Made by a program: the position numbers and the translations under genes | Part shown: positions 35,000 to 47,600 of the stretch, piece after piece | How positions within the stretch are numbered: position 1 is the first letter of the stretch | Layout: each line of letters opens with the position of its first letter | Assembly (NCBI GenBank): GCA_001600455.1 | Contig: BCKC01000003.1 | Span: 1,736,001 to 1,800,000, forward strand | DNA length: 64,000 nt | Reading direction: 5' to 3' | Origin: Endocalyx cinctus | Lineage: Eukaryota; Ascomycota; Sordariomycetes; Amphisphaeriales; Apiosporaceae | Notes under the pieces: model-generated | Databases searched by the model: none | Seen by the model: only the letters and a program-made list of their open reading frames with translations | Told to the model about the DNA's origin: nothing

Positions 35000-37642
35000 A
35001 TGGCAGCCCTTGGAGATGATCTATTGCGAATAGTCAACCAACTTCAAGATTTGGTTTTTAATACTATCGGCACAGATTCTCTTGATTTACCCCAAATTGT
35101 ACGTCATGATTTTGAATCCCTCCAATGCACTTATACACTACATACCATACTGATAAATTTCTTCTTCTCTAGGTCGTTGTCGGTTCTCAATCTGCTGGAA
35201 AGTCCTCTGTACTCGAAAACATCGTCGGCCGAGATTTTCTACCTCGGGGTAGTGGCATCGTCACTCGTCGTCCCTTAATTCTTCAACTGATCAACGTCGA
35301 AGAGGATGAATCCGAACCCGATGTCCATGCCGCGTATAGAAACCCTACCCAAGCGCGTCGTTCCGAATGGGCTGAATTCCATCACATTCCGGGGAGAAGA
35401 TTTACCGATTTTGGAGATGTTAAGCGCGAGATCGAGAACGAAACATCTCGTGTGGCTGGGAGTAACAAGGGCATAAACAGACAACCTATCAACCTCAAGA
35501 TATACTCCCCGCATGTGTTGAATCTGACGTTAGTAGATCTTCCGGGATTGACCAAGGTATGTCGTGGTTCATTATGTCAAGAGCTATTTTCAAGAGTTAG
35601 CTAACACCTTATCCAGGTTCCGATCGGTGATCAGCCAGCCGATATTGAGAAGCAAACCCGGACTCTCATTTCCGAATACATCGCAAAGCCGAACAGCATA
35701 ATCTTAGCCGTCTCCCCAGCTAATGTCGATATTGTTAATTCGGAAGCACTCAAACTCGCTAGACATGTAGACCCCTTAGGTCGGAGAACTATCGGTGTTC
35801 TTACCAAGGTTGATCTCATGGACCATGGTACGAACGCGCTAGACATTCTCTCTGGTCGGGTATACCCGTTGAAACTTGGGTTTATCGGCGTTGTCAATCG
35901 GTCTCAGCAGGATATTCAGGGCAACCGACCCATGGACGAGGCCCTCAAGGCAGAGCAAGATTTTTTCAAGCACCATCCGGCCTATCGAAACATAGCTTCG
36001 CGATGTGGAACCCATTTTCTGGCAAAGACACTCAACCAAACACTCATGGGCCACATTAGAGAGCGGCTACCAGACATCAAAGCCCGCCTCAATACTCTGA
36101 TGGGACAAACCCAGCAAGAGTTAGCAAGTTACGGCGATAATCACTTCAGCGGGAAGGAGCACCGTGGATCTATGATTTTACAATTGATGACGCGATTTGC
36201 TACATCGTTTATATCTTCTATTGATGGTACTTCGACAGAAATATCAACCAAAGAATTATCTGGCGGTGCGCGGATTTATTACATTTTCAACTCGGTCTTC
36301 GGTAGTGCTCTCGAGTCCATCGATCCTACCTCCAACCTCTCGGCACTGGATATCAGAACTGCAATCCGAAATTCTACTGGTCCTCGGCCCAGTCTATTTG
36401 TTCCGGAAATGGCTTTTGATTTGCTTGTCAAGCCGCAGATTAAACTCCTCGAAATGCCGAGTCAACGCTGTGTCGAGTTAGTGTATGAAGAGCTCATTAA
36501 AATATGCCACACTTGCGGCTCAACGGAACTGTCACGTTTCCCGAGACTTCAAGCCAAACTCATCGAGGTAGTCTCAGATCTGCTGAGGGAGCGCCTGGGA
36601 CCGGCGTCTTCGTATGTCGAGTCCCTGATCTCCATTCAACGTGCCTATATAAACACAAACCATCCTAATTTCCTGGGTGCTGCCGCCGCAATGAGTCATG
36701 TTGTCACCAACAAGCAAGAACGCGAGCGGAAGCGTCTTATTCAAGAGGAGAGAGAGAGGCGGGAGAAACGACGGCTCAAAGAACTTGGCACGAATGGCAC
36801 CGAGACTCCAAACCCGGAAGAGGAAGAGGATCAGGCTAGTGAGAAGCCAGAGATCCCGCATGCTCGGAAGACATTAACCAAGAACTCTCGAAGTATGTCT
36901 CCCGCCATTCGCGAGAACGGAACCGGTGGCTTCACTTCTGCTGCTCTCAACGGTACCCGGTCGATTTCCCCTAGCAGAATGAACCCACAGTCCATTGGAA
37001 ATGCCAAGGATTCATTTTTAAACTATTTCTTCGGAAAAGATGGACCCGCACCACCTCCCGGATCAGGATTATCTTCCTCTCTCCCGCGTCACGTCAGTCA
37101 AGGCGTAGAGCCTACCTTTAGCCAAAGTATGCGGCGTAATGACGAAAAGCTCTCGCATCGACCGGCATTATCTTCGTCTCTCATTCGCGAAGATGATAGT
37201 CCCAAAACTCCTACATTTGGCTTTGGGATGCAAGCTGTAAGTACTTCCTATATCTTCACTAAGCCGTGCACTCGTTTTTTCTTGACTGTACCCATTCATA
37301 AACTTTTCATACTAACATGGCCTTGTTCAGAACGACAACGTGGAACCAGCATTAACTGATCGTGAGGCAATGGAGACCGAACTTATCAGGGCACTGATAT
37401 CTTCTTACTTCAATATTGTCCGTGAGACAATTGCAGACCAGGTTCCCAAAGCCGTTATGCATCTTCTAGTCAATCACTGTAAGGATGTTGTGCAAAACAG
37501 ACTTGTTAGTGAGCTTTACAGAGAAAAACTGTTTGAGGAGCTCTTGTACGAGGATGACGGTGTGAAGAAAGATCGGGAGAAGTGCGAAAAACTACTCGCA
37601 ACCTATAGGGAAGCTGCCAAAATTATTGGTGAAGTATTATAA
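35000..37642 (+). CDS. dnm1: Dynamin-like GTPase Dnm1 (mitochondrial/peroxisomal fission)
   Basis: Four exons: 35000-35098, 35173-35556, 35617-37236 and 37331-37642, joining in frame to 804 aa. GTPase motifs: G1 GSQSAGKSS (residues 37-45), the switch-region TRRP, G3 DLPGLTK (155-161), G4 TKVD (223-226) and G5-like NRSQQD (255-260). The middle/stalk domain includes [24 protein letters not shown] and [12 protein letters not shown] basic, disordered insert B of about 170 residues contains [11 protein letters not shown] and separates the stalk from the C-terminal GTPase effector domain in exon 4 (about 702-804). The insert, the length and NQTL/KARLNTL favour Dnm1 over the shorter Vps1. It wraps mitochondria and peroxisomes to divide them. 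ATG 35000 is chosen over in-frame upstream 34955 because MAALGDDLL matches family starts. Confidence 0.93.
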
Positions 37643-38562
37643 AAGGGGCATGAGGAAAATAGTAGAAGAAGGAGAAACCACACCTTATGTCTTTTGGCTT
37701 TTGGTTGTGTACAGTATAGAATATTTCACGCGAGCGTTGGTTTCTCAAGTCTCATCTCTACTTAATCTCTACCCTCAACTCATGTATCAGCGGACACGAC
37801 CTAAAATCGGAGGGATCCGGGGATGTTATGTTTTTGTCTTTTTTTTTTCTCTAGTCTTTCTTCTCGACTCTGCTCTACTGGATCTCACTTTATCTGTACA
37901 ACTAGACGATACAAGGAGAGGGAGTCGGAGAGAAATCGCGGATGACGTGGTGTTAGGAGTGCTTATCGCTCCTCTTTGTGAGCGATCACTGCTTCCGGTA
38001 ACACTTCTATAAAAAATGGGGACAGGGAGTATTGGCGGGCGCCGGGGATGAAGACGCTGTTTGTTGTACATAGAATCTCGAGGCGGCGTTACTTGTTTCC
38101 CCTCCCAGCCCAACCTACAGTATATGAATCAACGTCACTCTAGATAGATCTGAGTAATTGTCTCTTATCGATCAAGTCGCATTGTAGCGCCATAATTTCT
38201 CTTCACTTTGATAGTCACGAATCGCAAAATTTATTGGCGCAGGAGAGACATTGTTGCTTGTTATTTTACATTGACACACTAACATTGACACACTAACTTG
38301 GCAGAAAGCATATTATGACAGGGGATTTTATATTTCTATGTCCACAGCCAGAGTCATTCCCCTAGGTAGACAGACTATAGAGTAACCTAGATTTCTCTGC
38401 AACCACCAGAGACCAACCGAACCAACCGGGTATCTTCCATCTCCGTTCGCTTTGTCCCGTTTAACCAGCTTTGCTATCTATAACGCTGATGTCTCATAAC
38501 CTTTTTTTTTTTGTAGTTTCTATTCAATTTTTTTTCATTTATGGTCCTTTCTCTTTTAGAGC
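37643..38562. other. Intergenic between convergent DNM1 and RanGAP
   Basis: About 920 bases of 3' flanks. A short direct repeat CATTGACACACTAAC occurs twice near 38270-38297. No gene seen. Confidence 0.5.
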
Positions 38563-39926
38563 TTAGATACCAGTCTTGGCAAGTTTGTTGGCCAGCTCGT
38601 CGACGTCGTTGTCCTTGAGCTGAACGGTCGGTGCCTCCTGAGCCTCCTCGGCCTCCTTGACAAGTTTCTCGGCCCTCTCTTCGGGCTCTTCCTCTTCCTC
38701 CTCTTCCTCCTCCTCTTCTTCTTCTTCGTCGGAGTCTTCCTCTTCGAGATCGCTGAGGCTGTCTACTCCCCACGTATCCTCGTCGACGATATCGCCGCCA
38801 AGCTTCTCCTTGCGTTCTTCGAGCAGTTCCTGAAGGGCGAGGATGGACTCGTCTTCCTCCGTGAATTTGTTTCCGTTCAGCTCGATTCGCTTCAGAGCAG
38901 GGAGAGAGCTCTTGGCGGCGTCGGCCAGGCTCTTGATGTTCGCGGCCTTAAGCTCGTTGTACTGCAGACGGAGAGTCTCCAACTTGGGGTTTTTACCTTT
39001 CCCAAGCGCCTCGGCCAGGAGCACGCCACCCTTAGCGCCGAGAAGAGAGTCGCCGATTCCGAGCTGTTCTATCTCGGTCCACAAAGGTACAACTTTGGCA
39101 AGTGCCTTTGCTCCCTTAATAGTAAAAGTGTTGTCCTGTAAATCGAGGATCTTGAGCTCGGTTGCGTGGTTCAGGCCGGTACTGAGTAACTGCGCAATAC
39201 CTTCGGGTCGGATGCCGTTCTGCACCATCTTTATCTCCTTGATCTTATTGTGGAGGCGGAAAGTCTCAGCCCAGGCAAGCATACTACCGTTTTCCAACCG
39301 GTTTCGTCCGCAGATAACGGTCTCGAGGTCGGGTACGTCCTGTCCCGCCTTCCTGGCCGCCACCTTCTTGGCGTGCAGTTCCGAGAGAGCGTTGGCAATG
39401 TTAATACCAGCGTGCGGTCCCATGCCGTTGTTGTTGAGGTATAGATGCTGAAGCGGTACGTGGCTCGAGAGGAAGGCGATCAGAGGCTCCTTGGTGTTCA
39501 GGCCAAAAGCGTTGTCGCTGAGGTTAACGGTGCGCAGGTTAGGGAGATTGAGGATCGAGGTGAGAAGGGAGGAGATGGCTTCGGGGATTTCGCTGAGGAG
39601 TCTACCGGTAAAGATATCGGCCAAGTTGGCAACCTACGCGTCGATTTACGTTAGAACCCTATCCCATTTACCCCTTCGCGCACGTCGCATACGTCGCATA
39701 TATCGCTAAAAAAACTTTCTGATAAACATACCTTTAACGACTTCTTAGTGGCTAGTACCTCGCCGAGACGCTTGCAGGCTCCAACACCTAGAGTGTTTCC
39801 AAGGACATGGACCTCCTCGACGTCCTCCATTTTTATAAGATCGCCTATGTGAGCCTCTAGATCCGCAGCGGTATCTAGTTTCAAGGCTTTCCCTTCAAGG
39901 GAGAATATCTTGTCTGACGGCGCCAT
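38563..39926 (-). CDS. rna1: Ran GTPase-activating protein (RanGAP1/Rna1)
   Basis: Two exons, 39926-39732 and 39633-38563, with an intron 39731-39634 (GTATGT donor, TTCTAAC branch). The protein is 421 aa. It is a leucine-rich-repeat crescent: VANLADIFTGRLLSEIPEAI, LRTVNLSDNAFG, LQHLYLNNNGMGPHAG, LKILDLQDNTF, LETLRLQYNEL and LKRIELNGNKF are successive repeats. CGRNRLENGS contains the RanGAP-typical Asn/Arg loop. After the repeats come a long Glu/Asp-only acidic tract (38660-38745) and a short Lys/Glu helix, as in yeast Rna1. It stimulates GTP hydrolysis by Ran in the cytosol and so gives direction to nuclear transport. Confidence 0.95.
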
Positions 39927-40753
39927 TCTGGTAAATGTACGTAAGGGAGGGCTGATCGTAAAAGCAATAATATTTTAGTTCTTTTCTCCCTTTCTTCTTT
40001 ATTTTTTCTTTTCGCAGATACTGCAGTATATTTAGAGAGAGAAAGAGAAGAGAAAAAAGCAATGAAACAATAATATAATGAATATATATGAAGAGGAGGG
40101 GGGGGAGATGAAAGTAATAATAGTAAGGTAGAAATGATGTTGTGGTGGGGGAGGGGCAATAATTACTTGTGAAATTTGCAGTTGTCACAGGCAACTTTAG
40201 TGCAGGGGTAACACCAACACAGGCATAGCTAGGCAACACGAGATAGTACCTACATAGTAGCCTAATAATAATTAACGGGAGGGATTGATCTACAAAGTAC
40301 ACTGTACATCTAGTAGTATATACACGCGATACCTGTATAGTCACTTTTACCAATGTACATCAAATCGGGACTTGAACATGAGCCATGCCGCTTTTAGCAT
40401 GAGCCTGACCTGAGCCTAGCCTGAGCCGGGTCCACTCTTCTCAAATGAAATATGAATAAATTTGCATAACTTTTAATGAAGATACTGTAATAAAACGGAA
40501 AGGACCGTTTTATTAATTAAAAGTAACTTAAAAAGCTGCTTAATGAATAAAAAGGTTAACTTAATAAAAGTAAGCGAGCGACTTCTTAGGGTTGAATTTC
40601 AACTTATAACGAATAAACTCTTCACGTTGAAGTATTATTGAGCAATGATTGAACATGCTACCTTCCAAAGTCAAAGTCGACACGCAAGCTGGAAACAGAT
40701 ACAGCGAAAACTTTCCTTTTTATCTTGATAAACGACACGCAAAGAAACGATAT
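39927..40753. other. RanGAP upstream region with a repeat copy
   Basis: The left half is RanGAP promoter and 5' UTR (A/G-rich on the plus strand). The right half has the repeat copy at 40368-40515. The minus frames at 39881-40353 look like chance frames in low-complexity DNA. Confidence 0.5.
40368..40515 (+). repeat. MITE-like dispersed repeat, sub-type A copy 2
   Basis: Matches 24714-24890 in order. Its right end is an 11-bp perfect inverted repeat, TAATAAAACGG (40488-40498) and CCGTTTTATTA (40505-40515), around a 6-nt loop. Confidence 0.7.
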
Positions 40754-41237
40754 ATCCTCAGCGAAGGCGTGTAGCGATATCTCGTATGACGTAAATCTGG
40801 CCATATAGGTCAGTCACATCGACCAAAACTTTCAGCGCAGAGATGGCATCATTCCCAACGCAAAGCTTTGTAAGCTCCACCATGTCAAATTGTGCGAGTT
40901 CCAAGCACAAACCTTGCGGGAGGTGACAAAAGTCGAAGCTGAGGGGGGCGAGGATGCAAACTGATACGAGCCCAAGGAAGATACTAAAATCCGCATATGA
41001 TCAGCTTCGATCAAAGAGACAGAGATGGGGGGGGGGGGTTCAACTTTGGTAGGTTATAACAGCAAAATAGGCCGTATGTGTTGCCCAACTAAGACCCATA
41101 CAGTAATCATCCCATAGAATAGAGGCCTGTGTGAGTCGGCGACACACAAATCGAAGAGAACAGATCGTCGTGACAACAGTTTCCAAAGCGATATAGGTCC
41201 GCAGAAGGACCAGCGAGATGCTGCTCAAAGCCAGCAT
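40754..41237 (-). pseudogene. Possible relic with a SAT4/rhodopsin-like membrane segment
   Basis: The minus frame 41237-41040 has a fungal SAT4/rhodopsin-like flavour: RTYIALETVVTTICSLRFVCRRLTQASILWDDYC resembles the usual ALRFYSRRL...WDDY motif. A second minus frame, from about 40980 down to 40758, begins FLGLVSVCILAPLSF and ends DIATRLR. The two are separated by a poly-G/C run (41029-41038) and no clean splice pair joins them. It is too short for a full seven-helix protein. I read it as a truncated relic, or as a fragment with sequence errors; it could be chance. Confidence 0.25.
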
Positions 41238-41940
41238 ATTCGTATGTTAACTCAGACAACGATTCAGAGACGAGTAGCAAATTGGAATGAAACTCATGGA
41301 GCTGATACGGAAGGTAGTTGCTGATGGAATTAAATATTTTGAAGTAGGGTAGATAAGCATGGAAACTGTCAGGGCCCATTGTAGATTGAGGAATAGTACG
41401 GCAAGCGAGAATCAAGGATCGTTTTCAAGCACCGATGTACATATCCCATATTGGCACGATATTAATGTGGGGAAGGTAGTTGGTTTGACTAGAATCTCAA
41501 TTAGGTAGGTGACACGAGGAAAAGCCTCATCTGCGGTGGTCAGATTTGATGTTGGTATGATTCGGGTGCCTTCTCGCAGGCTAATGATGTAGGCTGGAGG
41601 AACAGCTCATGGGGTTGCTTTAGAGTCGAGTGATTGAATCCATCCATGGTGAGCATCGCGTCATAAAAGATGCGCTTGGGTTACACATGCTAGGCCAAAG
41701 AAATAGGAGGGGTCAATCCTACGATGGGGAGGTACTGATACCGGCACCCTCCCGTTGTTGGAGACAAATTTAAGTGCTACCCAAATCATTGAAGCTGCCC
41801 CGTCTCTTCACCTGTACATCCAACAACATAGATCGTTCATATGGAAATGTCTCTTTGAATTTCTCGCTCTCCAACTATCTTATTCAAACCGTCAAGCGTC
41901 CATCCCCAGTTTACTAGAGCGCTGACATCTAATCATTATC
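41238..41940. other. Intergenic, upstream of the epoxide hydrolase gene
   Basis: About 700 bases. It ends in a pyrimidine-rich leader before ATG 41941. The minus frame 41107-41415 is not recognisable. Confidence 0.4.
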
Positions 41941-43414
41941 ATGACTTCCATCAGACCCTTCAAAATATCTATAGATGCCGACCATATTGATAAGCTAAAT
42001 CAAAGACTGCGACTTTCGAGGCTCCCTGAACCTGGCGATGATGGCGAAAGCAAAGAGTGGGGTCGCGGAGTTCCCGTGGCAAAGATCGCACGAATCTCTC
42101 AGCATCGGCAAGACAACTTCAAGTGGGTTGCGTTCGAGGAACGACTGAACCAGCTCCCAAATTATCAAGCCACCATCTCAATTGAAGGATTTGCTCCGTT
42201 TTCTCTTCATTTTGTTCATCAGAAAAGCTCGGCGAGCGACGCCATACCCCTCCTGTTTATCCATGGATGTAGGTTCAGCAAGAACTCGGCTCTCCTTTCT
42301 CTTAAGAGTTGGCTAATTTGAGAGAGTCTAGGTCCCGGCAGCTTTTACGAAGCAACGAAGCTTCTTCCTCTCCTTACTGACTCTAAAGATGGAGGTCCAT
42401 CGTTTCATCTCGTCGTTCCCTCGCTCCCGAATTTTGTCTTCTCGGATCGAATCCGCCGCGCTGGCTTTGGGATCAAGCAACAAGCCGAGACTTGTCATCA
42501 ACTAATGACAGGACTTGGTTATAAACAATACGCGGCACAAGGAGGGGATCTCGTATGTCTGATGATTACCTAATGTGTTCCCGTAACACTATACGTTTAT
42601 TTAGGTCACAATTTACTAACGTACGATGCTCAAATCAGGGAAGCCAAATAGCTATCGTGCTAGGATCGTTGTATCCTCAGTCAGTGCCAGCCCTGCATAT
42701 CAACCTCATCGCGGGGATGCCGCCGTCTCTGGCAAAGGCCCCCGTGGCCTTCATTCGGTTCCTCGCCACTCACTTCTTGAATCTATACACCCCCAAGGAG
42801 GCTGCGGGCCTGAAGGCTGCGAACGACTACTAAGAGAATGGGAGCGGTTATTTCCAGATACAGAAGACGCGCCCATCTACCATTGGAATCTCCCTTGCCG
42901 ATAGCCCGGTGGGCCTTCTAGGCTGGATATACGACAAGATGGTGAACTGGACGGATTCCTACGCCTGGACCGACGATGAAATCTGCGAATGGGTAAGCCT
43001 TTACTGGTTTAGCCGGGCCGGGCCGGCCGCCAGCGTCGAGATTTACCAGGAGATGTTTCAAGGCGAAATACCTGCAGTTGCTGGGCGTCAAGCGCCCGGT
43101 GTAAAGATGGTAAGTAATCATAGAATTGAAAGTCTACAACTTATTACTGCACTTGTTTCTTTCTTCTTTTCTTCTTTCGGCCTTTGCTAAACCTACGTTC
43201 TTTCTCAAAGGGCTTCTCTTACTTTCCCAAAGAGTTATTTAGTACTCCAAGAGCATGGAATCGACAGTTGGGCGATGTCGTCTTCGAAAAGGAGCACGAC
43301 AAAGGTGGGCACTTTGCGGCCTGGGAGGTCCCGCACCTGTTGTCCGAAGACCTTCGAACCATGTTCAAGAAGGATGGGACTGCCTACTCAGTCTTTCAAA
43401 GGGCCCCGAATTAG
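41941..43414 (+). pseudogene. Epoxide hydrolase (EHN + alpha/beta hydrolase) interrupted by one in-frame stop
   Basis: Exons 41941-42268, 42332-42552, 42639-43109 and 43211-43414 all join in frame, giving 407 codons plus the normal stop. An in-frame TAA lies at 42831-42833 between GLKAANDY and [14 protein letters not shown]. Everything else looks intact: the N-terminal EHN domain (RLRLSRLPEPG...WGRGVPV), an oxyanion-hole motif HGCPGSF, the nucleophile motif GGDLGS, the cap segment [21 protein letters not shown] and the catalytic-His motif GGHFAAWE. Family members usually have Trp in HGWPGS and GGDWG; both are replaced here (Cys, Leu). Most simply it is a recent pseudogene, or it makes a truncated protein of 247 residues. 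A CAA codon changed by C-to-T would explain the stop. An assembly error is possible. Confidence 0.75.
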
Positions 43415-44686
43415 ATCATTATGTGTAATATTACACGATATATCACAAAATAGGCGCTGACGATGGCTCAGGAAACACCAGTGGGCCACGTTAAAAATAA
43501 TTAATCAATTAATCATATCAAAATGTAATTTTGCGCGAGGTTATGGTATGGTGTATTGTAAATTGCAGGTTACTGAGTTGAAAACGGAAGTAGTGAGTTG
43601 AACCGTTTGTTGAATACCTTCCGTTTTGAATATGGATTGTTCCAAGGTATCTCTGCATAAATTTGCACAAATGCTATTGCTCAGTCATTTGACTGAGGAC
43701 AGACTAAGCCAAGCCTGAGCAAAAGCGGCGATGCTAAAAATACGCTAACCTGGTTTGTGGTGGTTTGGGAAACGGCGATACCTGTGCGATACCCGTCATC
43801 GAATATTAGGTTAAATGATCTTCAACTAGTGTAGTCATCATCTTGCTAAATGCATCTTTTCTGTTTTATACATAAGAGAGTTTAGTTGCTTATATAATAT
43901 AATTTCAAGAGAGCGGCTTTTTACTTTCAACTTTTCAACCAGCAAAACTAGCTCAACTAGAGCAGGAGCATATTCTATGAATCAATTAACCGAATTATCT
44001 TGTCTTTTGTTTTTGATTCTGAAGTTCTCTCCTCCATTTTCATAATTTCTTTAACCTTACGATATTAAGAACATAGGCTGAAAAGTTTCATGCAGCTTAT
44101 ACCAGTTTACTGATGAAAATGTGTTCTTTCTTAATTCGCATTTGAATAAGATTTATCTAACCTACCTAGTCTAGGAACTGACTGTGCCGGGCCTTTTCGT
44201 AGCTCAACTACACGACAAACGTTCCGTTTCTGGTTTTAAATCCCACACTCTGGGTTTTCAACTTACTTCCTCTCTCTATTCTTTTCTCTCTCTCCTTTTC
44301 CCCCTTCACTCTGATTCTATAGATATCAGACAATCTTGTTAAGCTTTGCTGATCTCTGGAAAGTTTCTCTCTGGTATTTCATTTCCACTTCTTGTCTTTG
44401 CTGCTCATGACATTGAGTCCTCCAAGGAGCCACAGTTCCTCTCGGAATTGTGACGAGCCTTGAGGGCACGAGGGTGCTAGTTCTTTTTGTCATACAAATT
44501 AAACCCGTATCCTTAACCCTCTCTGCTTTTCATTCATGCTACTTAGCTTTTTTTTTCTTTTTCTTTTTCTTTTTTAATCGCATAGCGTGTTTGTGCCATC
44601 CTCAACTATTTGGTGTTACTGCTGATAGCTGTGGTCTACAATTACTTCTAACTTCCTTCGACCAAGGTTTCTAATGATATAAGGTC
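43415..44686. other. Intergenic, 5' leader of the F-box gene
   Basis: About 1.27 kb. A repeat copy is at 43655-43750. From 44220 on, the sequence is strongly pyrimidine-rich (CTCTCTCT near 44270-44310, T/C runs 44548-44575), as expected for a promoter and long 5' UTR. The plus frame 44450-44674 is probably within the leader. Confidence 0.5.
43655..43750 (+). repeat. MITE-like dispersed repeat, sub-type B copy 2
   Basis: Aligns with 32322-32420 (see that entry). Upstream at about 43582-43634, AAAACGGAAG and CTTCCGTTTT form imperfect inverted arms flanking an AACCGTTTG. Confidence 0.65.
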
Positions 44687-47600
44687 ATGGATGAAAAGGG
44701 AGACAATTCCATCTCCGATTTTCAAGCAAACCCTACTATGGATAATTCAGCGCAGAAACCTACTGAGGATGAAGAGATCGCTATTGACAGTAGTAGCGTT
44801 GATGATTCGTCACCCGACGTTTCTATGTCAGACTCTGATGAAGATACTGAACTCCAGAAAAAAGGCAGTTCAACAAACTCTCATGAGGGTAAACATAATT
44901 CCCCCAAGGCTACCGGCGTACAAGCTGCTTCATCTTCAGTAAGGGATATAGAGGATAATGGATCGAATATCAAAAAACGAAAACCGCTTACTTCTGGCCA
45001 TTCGTCGCCTAGTCGTGATATGCCAACCAAGAAGGTGAGAGTCACTAGAGATTCCGGCCAATTCTCTCAGTTGAGCTCGTGTCCATCAGATAAGTCTTTA
45101 CTGCCAGCGGAAATATGGCATTATATCTTCATTTATGTGCCCCCAAAAACACTGGGAAATTTGTTGCTCGTCAACAAATTATTTAACACCTACTTGAATC
45201 CCTCGTCTTCTTTCCCTTGTCAATCACCTCATTCCCTTTCTCACGGTCTGCTTTCCAAGTTGAAACCTGACAACATTTGGCAAGCTTCAAGGAGGCTCTA
45301 CTGGCACAAGATGCCACATCCGCTACTAGATAAATCTGAGCTCGATATGTGGCGTCTTGCCTGTGAAAGGACATGTCAGACTTGTGGTAAACAGAAAGCT
45401 ATATCCACCCAAGCTATAGGTGATCCCTGGCACTCGGGTCCGGGTCCTGAGGGAGTCCGACCCATTTGGGCATTCAGCCTTAGAATCTGCGGGCCCTGCC
45501 TTGCGGAGAAAACAGTCAAGGTATATACATGATCCTCAAACATTAATGAACTAAACCTAATCTAACATTTCGAAGGAAGTTGACTTGCTGTTGTCTGGCT
45601 CTATGCCTTCTTTCCTCATTTCCGCTCTCCCATTCGTTCTTACGACTGCAGATAATCATATAATACTTCCACCTATTTTGCAAAATGCACAGCTTCCACT
45701 CGGGCTTCAATTTACCAAGGTCTTTTTGTTTGATCATGTGGAAAAAATTAAAGAGGAATTCAAATCAGTGGAGAGCTTAGGAAGCGCTACAGCAGAAGAG
45801 TGGCTCAAGGGCCTTGATAGCCGAGGGAAAGAGAGGCGAACTGACTCATTACGTTGGGAGAAATGGGAAGCGAATGGTGGTGTTGACCAAATGCGGAGCT
45901 TGTTGTCTCCAAATACGATTTCAATTAGCAGGGAGTCAATACCCCATGAAACGACCCCATCAACAAACCGCAAGGTTCTACACCCTCCCAGCTCTGAGGT
46001 TCGCCAGCACGTGTCAAACTCCGATGCTTCCCATGCTTCCACATCTAGTTCTTCTGTGTCCACGCCACATGCTCATCTTGGTAAGCTTTAGCTTGATGTT
46101 ATCACGGTAGAATATACTAATACAGCTACAGACAGCGAGTTCCCACATAGGATGCCTTCCCCTAATCAGAATAGTCTCTCTGGCGTAGGGTCCCGTCCCA
46201 AAAACCGCGATGAAGTACAAACTTTACAAGCTGCCCGACGTGCAGAGATTGAGAGAAGAGCAATGGAATTAGATCCGCCACTGCCTTCCAATGTCTTGGT
46301 TCATATACCGTCTTTTCAGGCCGCTATCCAGCTTATATCACCTCTAGATGACAACGCCTGGAATGTGCTTCAGCCCCGCTTGCTAGCCCAAAGAGCAGAT
46401 GCAGAGAAACGTGAACAGCAGGTGATACAGTCTCGCATAGCTCATGAACGAATCCAAGAACGACGAAATGCGGAAGGAATTACACCAGAAATAAAACAGC
46501 TCATTGACAAAGATTGGGATGATGCTCAGGGTCCTCTTAGAGCCCAAATATCTGCGTTTGCTGATGAGATCATTCACGACGGCTGGCGCGAGGGACGTAA
46601 GGTCAATAAGGAGAACAGTCCTCGGTTTGCTGCAGAGGTTCTCCTATACGTCCGTAACAGGTTCTATGCAGAGATCGCGAAGGATGCAGCAGCTGTACGA
46701 GCAGCCGGTCAAGAGCCTATCTGCGATCCACCACAAGGGCCATTCACCCAGAAGCTCACACTCGAAAATATGAGATGGATCTTCGACGTGAAGATTAAAC
46801 CACGGACCGAATCACTCAGAAAGGATTTGTTCTTCTGCAACGGCTGCGGGCGCACCTCAAAAGTGTACGGTTTTGAAGGTGTTGTTCAACATTACGCTGC
46901 AAAACATACGACTGCACTTAGCCTCGGTAGTGTTGTAGTTCACTGGCGTGCAGAGTGGCCTGAGGATCCGCCATTTCATCCAGATCCTCGTCATCTGAAA
47001 TCAGCGCATGGGCCGCAGAGTGTGGCTCCGTACAAAACCTCACTGACAAATCCAAATAACACTGGACCTCCACAATACAACAATTTCCCACCACCAATTC
47101 AAATGCCTATTGCATATCAGCAACCACCTTATTACGGCGCTCCGCCTCCAACGTATCATCAACCACCTCTAGGTCAGCCCCCTTACGCCCATAATTTACC
47201 ATATGCGCCGCCACCACTACAGCCTCAACAGCAACATTATGGCCACCCTTATACTTCTATACCTTTTCCATATAGCAACGATATCTCTGGAGGTAGCGAC
47301 TATCCTGGTTCACAAGGACCACTTTCTTACAATTCTATCCAACCTACATTGCACCATTCTTCTCCACATGACTTCCAGACCCTTCATAATATTCCAATTA
47401 ATGAAAGATATGGTGCTCACCTTGAAGAAATATCTCGAATCTCCCGAGACCTATGGACCGCAACATCTGGTTTGAAAGAACTTCCTAGTAGTATAAGAGT
47501 GTATGTGGTGCTTCACCATATCGTGAAGAGATTTCGAGCCCGTTTTTTTGAGAGTCCAACTCTGGATCTTTTTGTCGATGGCCTCTCTAACAAGAAGGAG

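Noticed and set aside
35000..37642. Vps1 as the identity of the dynamin
   Set aside because: The 804-aa length, the long insert with [11 protein letters not shown] and the stalk sequence match Dnm1 better than Vps1 (about 700 aa).
38843..39451. 202-aa plus-strand frame opposite RanGAP
   Set aside because: Antisense shadow of the leucine-rich repeats; no start context or family pattern.
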